Part shown: piece by piece, positions 8,712 through 16,202 of the stretch
Numbering within the stretch: the first letter of the stretch is position 1
Layout: the number at the start of each line of letters is the position of its first letter
NCBI GenBank assembly: GCA_016713405.1
Contig: JADJPF010000009.1
Location: 62,001 to 126,000, forward strand
Reading direction: 5' to 3'
From: Blastocatellia bacterium
Lineage (GTDB): Bacteria > Acidobacteriota > Blastocatellia > Chloracidobacteriales > JADJPF01
DNA: 64,000 nucleotides
The notes under the pieces: model-generated
Told to the model about the DNA's origin: nothing
The model's database searches: none
Seen by the model: the letters and a program-made list of their open reading frames with translations, nothing else
Translations under genes and position numbers: made by a program

Positions 8712-10853
8712 ACGGCTAGCTTGCAGAGAAATTCTAGCTAAAGGTTGAATAGATAATTCTGGTGCTAATTCTTGATAAGAAAGTACAGCTAAATTACGAA
8801 ATTCTAGTTCTGCAATACGTCGAACAAAGCGACGAATTTCTTGGTCAGTTACAATAACAGGTTGTTGGGCAGTAGGGGGTAAATTCCCAATCTCCCGTCG
8901 AAATGCTGCCAATATATCTTGGGTAATTGCTGGATCAAGCGCGATATAAGTTCCAGAGGAAGTACGGCGAATTGCTCCACGAATAGCATCTTCAATTTCT
9001 GGATCAAGAACATAAACAAACAATATAGGATTCCCACCAGTGTAACGAAAACTAATATAACGCTTTAAGCTAGAGCGCACATATTCAGTTAACATAATGG
9101 TATCTTTTTCTACACGTCCCCATTCACTAAGGGATTGAAGGATACTTTTCATATCCCGCACAGAAATTTCTTCTTGAACCAACCGTTGTAATACTTCAGT
9201 TAATTGATAAATAGAAATAACTTTAGGCACAGTTTCTTGGACTAGGTTGGGAATTGCTCGACTTAAGACGCTTAAAGTGTTTTGTGTTTCTTGAATTCCA
9301 ATAAATTCATTAGCATAGCGTTTAAGAAAACCTGTTAAATGTAGCAAAATAACTTCTTGAGGTTCCCAAACAACTAAACCAGCATTTTTAGCTAAATCCC
9401 TTTGTTCCATTGGCACCCAAGCAGCCGGCTTACCTGTAGCAGGATTTTTAATGTCAATACCTTTAAGCCCATAAACTCTAATATTTTCTGAACCATCATT
9501 GACTAAAATATGACCTGGAACAATTTTTCCTATTTCAACAGGCACTTCTTTTAATCTAAATAAATAGCTATTTTCTGCAACAGGAGCATTTCCTGTTACT
9601 TGTACACCAGGAAAAATAACACCTAATTCTTGATAAAGCAGTTGGCGCATTTTAGGAACAAGGTCACTTAAGAATTTACCTTCTTGGTTAAGGTCAATTA
9701 ATGGTGTAAGGTCTTTGCTAACCTCAACGGAAATAGGAACAGTTAAAGAAATTTGAGGATCACGAGAACCTTTTTGCTTATTTTCGTCTTTGTCCTTTCC
9801 TTCGGCTGCTTCACCAACTACAGGAACACCAGTTTTAAGTGTGCTATAGGCAATACCACCAGCAATAAAAGCCATAATAAAAAAGGGAATAGAAGTAGAA
9901 GGGTGGACAAAAAAGAATGTTAGACCAAAAATTCCTAAAATTGCTGCTGCAATACTTATTGCTTTAGGTTGGGCAAGGATTTGTTGGCTTATGTCTTTAC
10001 CTATGTTAGATGTGCTATCTTCTGTTGCTACACGAGTTGTAACAATACCAGCAGACACAGCAATTAGCAATGAAGGGACTTGAGCAACTAATCCATCACC
10101 AATAGTTAAAATTGTATAAACTTTAACTGCACGTGACATTTCCATTCCACGCATTAAAACGCCAATAGTTAAACCACCAATGATGTTAATTAGAGTAATG
10201 ATAATGCCTGCAATAGCATCACCTTTAACAAACTTCATTGCACCATCCATTGAGCCGTGAAGTTGAGATTCACGAGCTAAAGCATTACGACGACGGCGAG
10301 CCTCAGTCATATCAAAAGCACCTGCACGTAAATCAGCATCGATACTCATTTGTTTTCCTGGCATTGCATCAAGGGTAAAACGAGCAGCTACTTCAGATAC
10401 ACGCTCCGAACCTTTCGTTATTACCAGAAAGTTAACAATTGTAATAATTAAGAAGACCACGCCACCTACTACAATATTACCCCCTACAACAAACTTACCA
10501 AAGGTTTCAATTACTGCTCCTGCATCACCTTGTAACAAAATAAGACGAGTAGCTGCAATAGAAAGACCTAAGCGAAATAATGTGGTTAGAAGTAAAATAG
10601 TAGGATAAGAAGCTAATTGTGTAGGTTCAGAGATATAAATAGAAACCATTAAAATAGCAAAAGCTAAAGTTAGATTACAAACCAATAAAAAGCTTAATAT
10701 AAATGTTGGTACTGGTAAAATCATTAAGGTTAAAATCATTAATACCAGTATAGCCATAACAATATCGCTATATTGAGTAATTACTCCAGCGACATTGCCA
10801 GCCATTAATTCAGTTTTAATCTCTTTAAAAGACTTGAGCATATCTTCAAACAC
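8697..10853 (-). CDS. sctV: Type III secretion export-gate protein, SctV/FlhA family
   Basis: A 718-residue protein matching the usual length of the export-gate family that forms the nonameric ring below the type III secretion pore. Residues about 30-330 hold seven or eight membrane helices. The FHIPEP signature is present (ITKGSERVSEVAARFTLD, then MPGKQMSIDADL), as are GAMKFVKGDAIAG and YTILTIGDGLVAQVPSLLI. The C-terminal half is the cytoplasmic substrate and chaperone docking domain, with LLHLTGFLKRYANEFIGIQE. The GDGLVAQ and FIGIQET blocks favour the non-flagellar SctV branch over FlhA, but only a tree would settle it. No other export-apparatus gene is in the window. A SycD-like chaperone gene lies upstream on the same strand. 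Confidence 0.85.
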   Translation of the reverse strand: MFEDMLKSFKEIKTELMAGNVAGVITQYSDIVMAILVLMILTLMILPVPTFILSFLLVCNLTLAFAILMVSIYISEPTQLASYPTILLLTTLFRLGLSIAATRLILLQGDAGAVIETFGKFVVGGNIVVGGVVFLIITIVNFLVITKGSERVSEVAARFTLDAMPGKQMSIDADLRAGAFDMTEARRRRNALARESQLHGSMDGAMKFVKGDAIAGIIITLINIIGGLTIGVLMRGMEMSRAVKVYTILTIGDGLVAQVPSLLIAVSAGIVTTRVATEDSTSNIGKDISQQILAQPKAISIAAAILGIFGLTFFFVHPSTSIPFFIMAFIAGGIAYSTLKTGVPVVGEAAEGKDKDENKQKGSRDPQISLTVPISVEVSKDLTPLIDLNQEGKFLSDLVPKMRQLLYQELGVIFPGVQVTGNAPVAENSYLFRLKEVPVEIGKIVPGHILVNDGSENIRVYGLKGIDIKNPATGKPAAWVPMEQRDLAKNAGLVVWEPQEVILLHLTGFLKRYANEFIGIQETQNTLSVLSRAIPNLVQETVPKVISIYQLTEVLQRLVQEEISVRDMKSILQSLSEWGRVEKDTIMLTEYVRSSLKRYISFRYTGGNPILFVYVLDPEIEDAIRGAIRRTSSGTYIALDPAITQDILAAFRREIGNLPPTAQQPVIVTDQEIRRFVRRIAELEFRNLAVLSYQELAPELSIQPLARISLQASRGQLR

Positions 10854-11003
10854 GACTTTAGCTCCTTATTTTAAGTAGTTAAATTAATAGGTTGGGTTTG
10901 TTGTAGAGCAATTTTAGCGATTTACTTTGGAGATTGCTATCAAAAATTTAGCTAAATAATTTGGCTAAAACAACAAAGCTTAATTTTTAACAAAAAAGGT
11001 GGG

Positions 11004-11036
11004 AAAATAAGGTAGCTTCCAAAACTACCTTATTTT
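11004..11036 (-). terminator. Terminator of the TPR chaperone gene
   Basis: AAAATAAGGTAG at 11004-11015 pairs perfectly with CTACCTTATTTT at 11025-11036 around a nine-base loop, just beyond the stop codon of the minus-strand chaperone gene. It suggests that sctV has its own promoter in the 150 bases that follow. Confidence 0.8.
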
Positions 11037-11042
11037 TAGCAT

Positions 11043-11591
11043 TTATAATACAGGTTCTTGACCTTGATCAATTTGGTGTTGTAACTCTTTAATTAGTTCA
11101 TTCATTCCAATAATGATTGCTCTTGCACGATTAGCAGCAGGGTCATTTTGGTTAGGATCAAGTTCAATTGCGCGTTTTAAGTCATCGCTTGCTGCCTTAA
11201 ATTCTGCACGTTTTAGAAAGATTTCTGCACGGTTAACATGAGCAGAGATATCTGTATCATTAAGGCGAATAGCTTCATTAAGTTCTATCAACGCTTCATC
11301 ATGTTTTCCTTCAGCAGTTAATACAGTTCCAAGAGCAGAACGAGCTAAGGCATTATTCTTATTTAATAATACTGCTCCGCGAAAAAGATCTTCAGCCTCA
11401 GAACGTCGGCCTTGTTGATACATTAATGCACCAACTGTTAGTATGGCATTAATATCATCATCTTTTATTCCAGAAATTTCTTGTAGTGTAACTTTTCCTT
11501 CTACTACGTTGGATAAATAGTTTAACCCTTCACGAATTTTGTCTTCTGTGCTTAGGTCTAAATTTTCCAATATATTTTCTGTCCCTGACAT
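11043..11591 (-). CDS. SycD/LcrH-like TPR protein, possible type III secretion chaperone
   Basis: A 182-residue, mainly helical cytoplasmic protein. After an acidic N-terminal helix comes VEGKVTLQEISGIKDDDINAI, which resembles the region preceding the TPRs in class II secretion chaperones. Three tetratricopeptide repeats follow (about residues 52-155), including ALGTVLTAEGKHDEALIELNEAI and a final DLKRAIELDPN. Class II chaperones such as SycD hold translocator proteins in the cytoplasm. The position between an SctV-type gene and a large secreted-looking protein supports that role. An ordinary TPR adaptor is the alternative, as the repeats alone are not specific. It is followed by its own terminator. 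Confidence 0.65.
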   Translation of the reverse strand: MSGTENILENLDLSTEDKIREGLNYLSNVVEGKVTLQEISGIKDDDINAILTVGALMYQQGRRSEAEDLFRGAVLLNKNNALARSALGTVLTAEGKHDEALIELNEAIRLNDTDISAHVNRAEIFLKRAEFKAASDDLKRAIELDPNQNDPAANRARAIIIGMNELIKELQHQIDQGQEPVL

Positions 11592-11948
11592 TTATTGCCT
11601 CCAGTAGTTTTATAATTTCTTATTTCCCAACAAAATAGGACACTCCTCTTAATTAACTAAAAATTTGTTATTAAGAATTTTTCTAAAAATTAATACTATT
11701 AATGGAAAGTACAAATATTATTAATTGCTTATTATTAAATGGAGTTTATTTTGTACGAGAAGCAGATATTTTAAGCTATCAGTACCCTGCAAGCAAGCAA
11801 GATTTTTGATAGCTTGCCGTTTTAATTCTTAAATAAACCATAAAATCAATAAATTAAGCTGTATAGTAGAACTCATGTTGCTTTTTTACTATACAGCTTG
11901 TTAATTTTCGGGTGTATTATGAGATTACAATTGACTTAAGTAAAAATT
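11592..11948. other. Intergenic region with two inverted repeats
   Basis: No gene is visible. AAGCTATCA at 11773-11781 is repeated inverted at 11807-11815. A stronger hairpin at 11856-11899 is listed separately. The rest is AT-rich and should hold the promoter of the chaperone gene. Confidence 0.5.
11856..11899 (-). terminator. Long hairpin downstream of the putative secretion substrate gene
   Basis: AAGCTGTATAGTA at 11856-11868 and TACTATACAGCTT at 11887-11899 form a perfect 13-base stem around an 18-base loop. On the minus strand it is followed by a T-rich stretch (AATTTATTGATTTTAT), consistent with termination after the gene ending at 11949. Confidence 0.7.
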
Positions 11949-13595
11949 TTAGGCTTGTTGGGATAAACCAATAGGAGTGAAATAGTAATTTTGTACTCCA
12001 ATGGGTAGTAATGAGCCGTTAAGAGTATCAAGAACTCCTCTTTGACGTTGGTTAAATCCTTGTTGTTGAGATAATTTATCAAGGTTATCGCCAAGTTGTT
12101 GATATAGTCCTAATACATCAGGAAGTCCACCATTAGCAATTTGTTGCTGTGCATTTTGCAATTTGCTAATAGAGTTTTGGACAACATTTTTAGCATCATC
12201 TTTAAGATTACCTAGTTGGTTAAGTTGTTGGAAAGCTGAAGTTAAATTTTGCAAGTTTACATTATAGTTATTTCGTCTTGCAGCATTAGCAGGATCAGCA
12301 TAAAAGGCTGTTAAGCGTTGTTGTGTTTGTTGAGAATTTTTAGCTACATCTAGATATTGTCTTACACCTGTTGTTCCACTAAAAGTTGCTTGTGGTGCAG
12401 TATTAGCAGGAACAGGGAAACCACCGTTGAAAAATACTGTTTGGCTACGACCATCACCTAGAGGGACATTGATAAATTGTAGTTTGTCAGCAGAATTTAC
12501 TTGGTAATTTATTTTATTGGTATCAATATTATTTAAACCAATAGTTTTTAAGTATTTAGTTACATCTGCACCAAAAACTTGTGCAGGGTTGGCTTGAGCT
12601 TGGGAAAGAGGATTTTTGCGAACAGTATCAAAAGCTGGTAGTGGGAATCCTGCTGCTGCGGCTTGATCAGGTGTTGGGCGCATTGCTGGTGCTGGAGTGA
12701 TAGGAGTTCCTGCTACTGGTACTCGGTTAGTATCATAATTAGAAGCACCAATGGCTAAAATGTTAACACCGGTTTTGACTAAATTCTTTTGATTTTGGTT
12801 TAAGTCACAACTGCTATCAAGTGCGCGATAAGCATTTGCTACTTGTGCATAAATTTGACGTGGGCTAGGTGCTGGAGCATTGACATCAGAAAGTGCGTTG
12901 TAAGCAGTTTTTAAGTTATTGATTGCAGAATCAATTTTACCTTTTAATTTATCATCTAAATTTCCAGAATTTCTTAATGTTGTTAAATTACTTGCTAAAT
13001 TAGCTAAATTGACTGAATAATTTTTTCTTGATGTTAAATCGCCTGCATAAAGGTTTTGTACACTTTGAAGTTGTGTATCAGAAAGAGGTTGAGCAGATTT
13101 ATAAAATGATAAAGTTCCTGCTTTGTCAAATGCCATTCTAGGTAGAGTTGCTACGCTAGTTGCTGGAAAACCTGCTGTATAAAAACTTGTTGCTGTACCA
13201 CCGCCCTTAAATGAAATTTGAGAACTTTGTAAAACATTAGCAGAATTAACTGTTGCTACTGTTTTATTATCTCTAAATCTATCAGTTGGGAGTGAAATAG
13301 TATTTTTTAAGAAAGTGTTAACTTGTGGGTTAAAAACTTCTCTTGGTTTTAGAGAAGGGCTTGGAGGTGGTTGAGTGTTGCTGTTGTTGCTGCTAAGAAG
13401 GCTAGTTGCACTTTGTTGTAGTTGCATTCTTAGTAAGGATGCACCAAGAAAACTAGTGTCTTCCCGACGAACTAATTCACCAGTATTTGCAGGTGTTTGG
13501 GATGTTTCTAAATTGGTGTTAATACTTTGTTGATTTTGGTTGATTGAATCGATATTGCGTAAGTTAATACTAGAGTTAATACTATTGATAGACAT
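11949..13595 (-). CDS. Asn/Gln/Ser-rich protein with a duplicated module, candidate type III substrate
   Basis: A 548-residue protein without a classical signal peptide or membrane helix. The first 80 residues are very rich in Ser, Asn, Gln and Ile (MSINSINSSINLRNIDS), the composition typical of N-terminal type III secretion signals. Two related modules follow, about residues 145-295 and 390-540. Each has a GFP segment, a xNYxVNLxNL block, a GNL-D-K stretch of helix, and a final NQxQ..L..L..G..I....NY motif. The protein family is not recognised. Its neighbours (TPR chaperone, SctV-like gate) suggest a secreted translocator, needle-tip or effector protein; this is inference. AGGAG lies seven bases before the ATG. 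Confidence 0.6.
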   Translation of the reverse strand: MSINSINSSINLRNIDSINQNQQSINTNLETSQTPANTGELVRREDTSFLGASLLRMQLQQSATSLLSSNNSNTQPPPSPSLKPREVFNPQVNTFLKNTISLPTDRFRDNKTVATVNSANVLQSSQISFKGGGTATSFYTAGFPATSVATLPRMAFDKAGTLSFYKSAQPLSDTQLQSVQNLYAGDLTSRKNYSVNLANLASNLTTLRNSGNLDDKLKGKIDSAINNLKTAYNALSDVNAPAPSPRQIYAQVANAYRALDSSCDLNQNQKNLVKTGVNILAIGASNYDTNRVPVAGTPITPAPAMRPTPDQAAAAGFPLPAFDTVRKNPLSQAQANPAQVFGADVTKYLKTIGLNNIDTNKINYQVNSADKLQFINVPLGDGRSQTVFFNGGFPVPANTAPQATFSGTTGVRQYLDVAKNSQQTQQRLTAFYADPANAARRNNYNVNLQNLTSAFQQLNQLGNLKDDAKNVVQNSISKLQNAQQQIANGGLPDVLGLYQQLGDNLDKLSQQQGFNQRQRGVLDTLNGSLLPIGVQNYYFTPIGLSQQA

Positions 13596-13897
13596 GTTTT
13601 CTCCTGTAAAATAATAAAATAATTTTTACGCTATAATGGATTTAGCGTAAGTTTAAGATACCAAAATAAATGAGGATTTCCAGTTGATAAGCACAAACAA
13701 ATAAATAAGTTAGAACAAAGTTGGAACACTTGTAGAGGAAAGTGATACGAGAAAATAATAAATTAAATAATTAATAAAAAACTTGTTCTTTAATGAAAAA
13801 CTACTTTATAAATTAAAAAAAAGAAAAATGTAAAAAAAGATAAATTTGTTTAGGGCTTAAATTGTAGGGGCAGCAAAATTTTACCAATTAAATTACT

Positions 13898-13940
13898 AAA
13901 GATTTATAGATTAAAAGATTTATAGATTAAAAGATTTATA
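13898..13940. repeat. 16-base tandem repeat, 2.7 copies
   Basis: AAAGATTTATAGATTA occurs exactly at 13898-13913 and 13914-13929. A third copy is truncated after AAAGATTTATA (13930-13940). Confidence 0.9.
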
Positions 13941-14110
13941 AGTTGATTTAATTGATTTATTTATTAATATTTAATTAACTGGTAGGCAACCTGTGTGCCA
14001 CAGAGCAATAATTTTTCCTGAAATCGACATATCTATTGTATTTTTTATATTTTAGTTAAAACTATCAAAATTCATAAAGTAAAAATAAGATAGCATATTT
14101 CAGGCTAAAT

Positions 14111-14163
14111 TATGTAAAAAAATACATGGTAAATATTTATTGCTATGTAAAAAATACCTGGTA
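14111..14163. repeat. Imperfect direct repeat upstream of the DoxX gene
   Basis: TATGTAAAAAAATACATGGTA at 14111-14131 recurs as TATGTAAAAAATACCTGGTA at 14144-14163, spaced 33 bases start to start (about three helical turns). It could be a paired regulator site; no regulator is known. Confidence 0.55.
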
Positions 14164-14246
14164 GGTCAATGGTTTGTGGTTTTTGATATTTTCTTGTAGG
14201 ATTTAGCGAAGTTACTTATTTAATAACATTTTAGGAGCAATTTATA

Positions 14247-14629
14247 ATGACAAGGTCTTTAATACTTTTAGCCATACTCTTTATTACTGCTGGAATAATG
14301 CACTTTGTAAACCCACAATTTTACTTAAATATGATGCCTCCATATTTACCTTATCATTTAGAGTTGGTTTATATTAGTGGGGTATTTGAAATTTTAGGAG
14401 GTGTTGAGTATTAGTTCCTTTTGCACGTAAATTTTCTGGTTATGGTTTAATTGCGCTACTTGTAGCAGTATTTCCTGCCAATATTCAAATGTTAATAAAT
14501 CATCTGAATGCTGGAGGGTCAACAGGCGCAACAATAGCTTTAATAATTCGGCTTCCAGTGCAAATTTTACTAATTTATTGGGTTTACCGCTGTTGCAAGC
14601 TTAGTTTAAAAACAAAACAAGGACAGTAG
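14247..14629 (+). pseudogene. DoxX-family membrane protein, interrupted by a frameshift
   Basis: The frame from the ATG at 14247 reads ILFITAGIMHFVNPQFYLNM, then PPYLPYHLELVYISGVFEILGG, and stops at 14414. Adding one G within GTTGAG (14404-14408) restores GGVGVLVPFARKFSGYGLIALLVAVFPANIQM and a frame that stays open to 14629. Together they form a four-helix DoxX-like inner-membrane protein of about 128 residues with the family's HFxxP and GVFEILGG motifs. It ends six bases before the kinase-macro gene and was probably co-transcribed with it. The single missing G may be a sequencing error. Confidence 0.8.
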
Positions 14630-14634
14630 TTTTT

Positions 14635-16011
14635 ATGTCAACAAACACAGAAAAAACTTTAACCCCAGGGCAAACCTTTCATGGTTTATTGATTCATAGC
14701 CAACTTGGAGAAGGAGCAATGGGAACAGCTTATTTAGCTAGTCACCCAATTTTACAAACACCTTTAGTAGTAAAAACTTTTAAGACAACAAACGACTTAA
14801 GTATTTTTAGAGAGGCTCATTTAGCAGCACGAGTTTCTTCACCAAATGTTGTTAGTGTTTTAGATGCAGGCTTTGAACAAGGCATTCCTTTTGTAATCCA
14901 ACGTTATGTTGATGGTATTGATTTATCAGAATTAATTTCTTACTTAAAAAGAACTTCTTGGAAATTACCAGTTAGCATTGTTTGTCAAATTATTATTGAT
15001 GTTGCTAAAGGTTTGCACAATATTCATCAAGCAGGAGTTATTCATAGAGATGTAAAACCTGCTAATTTGTTTTTATGTGGAAATGGTATTACTACAGTAG
15101 GCGATTTTGGAATTGCAATAGATTTATCAAGAGAAGTTGATAGTGCATCTTATTTAGATTATTTAGCTGGAACTCCTACTTTTATGGCACCTGAACAATG
15201 GTTGCAAGAGGGTTTAGATCGTCAAACAGATGTTTATGCTTTAGGAGTAACGGCACATGTTTTAGCTACTAACCAAGTTCCTTTTAAGGGACAACATTGG
15301 CAAGAACTACATCTAGCTCATACATCATCACTTTATCAATCTCCAAAAGCAGAAACACCAGCAGAAGCCTATCTTTTTGCTGTAATTGAAAAAGCACTAC
15401 AGAAAAAAATTACAGATAGATACTCTACGGCTGAAGCTATGGCACAGGTCTTAGAAAGAATTACTGAACCAACTCCACAGTTTACTTTGATTAGTCAAGA
15501 TTTAGCTCAAATTGGAGCAATAACAGTTGAATTAAAACAAGGAGATTTAACTCAAGAATCAACAGATGTCATAGTTAATGCAGCCAATACACAACTAACT
15601 ATGAAGTTAGGTGTTGCTAATTCTTTACGAATTGCTGGAGGTGACATCATTGAGCAAGACGCGTGTAAACAAGCTCCCGTAAAAATGGGTGAAGTAATTT
15701 GGACTAAAGCTGGTAACTTGCGTGTTAAATATATGGCTCATGCCGTTGCAGCAATGGATGGAGCTATTTGTTTGCAAAGAACAACCTTACGTACTTTAAT
15801 GGGAGCAGAATTAAGAAATCTTAGCTCAGTTGCTTTTCCTGCCTTAGGTACAGGTATAGGAGATGTTCCAATGGATTTAGCTGCTAAATTAATGTTAGAA
15901 GCCATTCAAACTTTTGCATCTCTACGACCGCGAAATGTGCGCTTAATTCGGATAGTTTTATTTGGTGAAACAGCATTTAGTCGTTGGCAATATATATTAA
16001 ATTCTATGTAA
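14635..16011 (+). CDS. Ser/Thr protein kinase fused to a macro domain
   Basis: A 458-residue cytoplasmic protein of two parts. Residues about 18-275 are a complete Hanks-type kinase: glycine loop LGEGAMGTAY (24-33), Lys47, VIHRDVKPANLFL (catalytic Asp near 139), DFG near 157-159 and MAPEQW near 184. Residues about 292-458 are a macro domain: VELKQGDLTQESTDVIVNAANTQL is the ADP-ribose pocket, and PALGTGIGDVPMDLAAKLML is the phosphate loop and following helix. The usual GGGVA is LGVA here. Kinases phosphorylate Ser/Thr, and macro domains bind or hydrolyse ADP-ribose; the fusion suggests signalling responsive to ADP-ribose, which is inference. It has no membrane helix. A PP2C phosphatase gene lies 2.6 kb downstream. 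Confidence 0.9.
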   Translation: MSTNTEKTLTPGQTFHGLLIHSQLGEGAMGTAYLASHPILQTPLVVKTFKTTNDLSIFREAHLAARVSSPNVVSVLDAGFEQGIPFVIQRYVDGIDLSELISYLKRTSWKLPVSIVCQIIIDVAKGLHNIHQAGVIHRDVKPANLFLCGNGITTVGDFGIAIDLSREVDSASYLDYLAGTPTFMAPEQWLQEGLDRQTDVYALGVTAHVLATNQVPFKGQHWQELHLAHTSSLYQSPKAETPAEAYLFAVIEKALQKKITDRYSTAEAMAQVLERITEPTPQFTLISQDLAQIGAITVELKQGDLTQESTDVIVNAANTQLTMKLGVANSLRIAGGDIIEQDACKQAPVKMGEVIWTKAGNLRVKYMAHAVAAMDGAICLQRTTLRTLMGAELRNLSSVAFPALGTGIGDVPMDLAAKLMLEAIQTFASLRPRNVRLIRIVLFGETAFSRWQYILNSM

Positions 16012-16202
16012 TTAAGTAGTTTATCTAGTGACCACTTTTGAAAAAAATAGTCCCAAAATCGAACATAAGAGCATTAGTAATTTTATTATATATATGATTC
16101 TAAGCTTTTTATTTACAAGAAATACAAATAGCTGAAATACTGGCATAGTAATTGGTAATTGTTAGGTGTTTTGAGTTCTCACTTAGCTTTGGAGGTGGTT
16201 AA

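Larger units (their letters stand above)
13596..14246. other. AT-rich intergenic region with short direct repeats
   Basis: No gene is supported. It lies between divergent genes and contains two sets of direct repeats, at 13898-13940 and at 14111-14163, listed separately. An AGGAG ribosome site at 14233-14237 serves the frameshifted DoxX gene. Confidence 0.5.

Noticed and set aside
8697..10853. Calling the export gate FlhA and inferring flagella
   Set aside because: No flagellar gene is nearby, the signature blocks fit SctV at least as well, and the neighbours are a secretion-type chaperone and substrate candidate.
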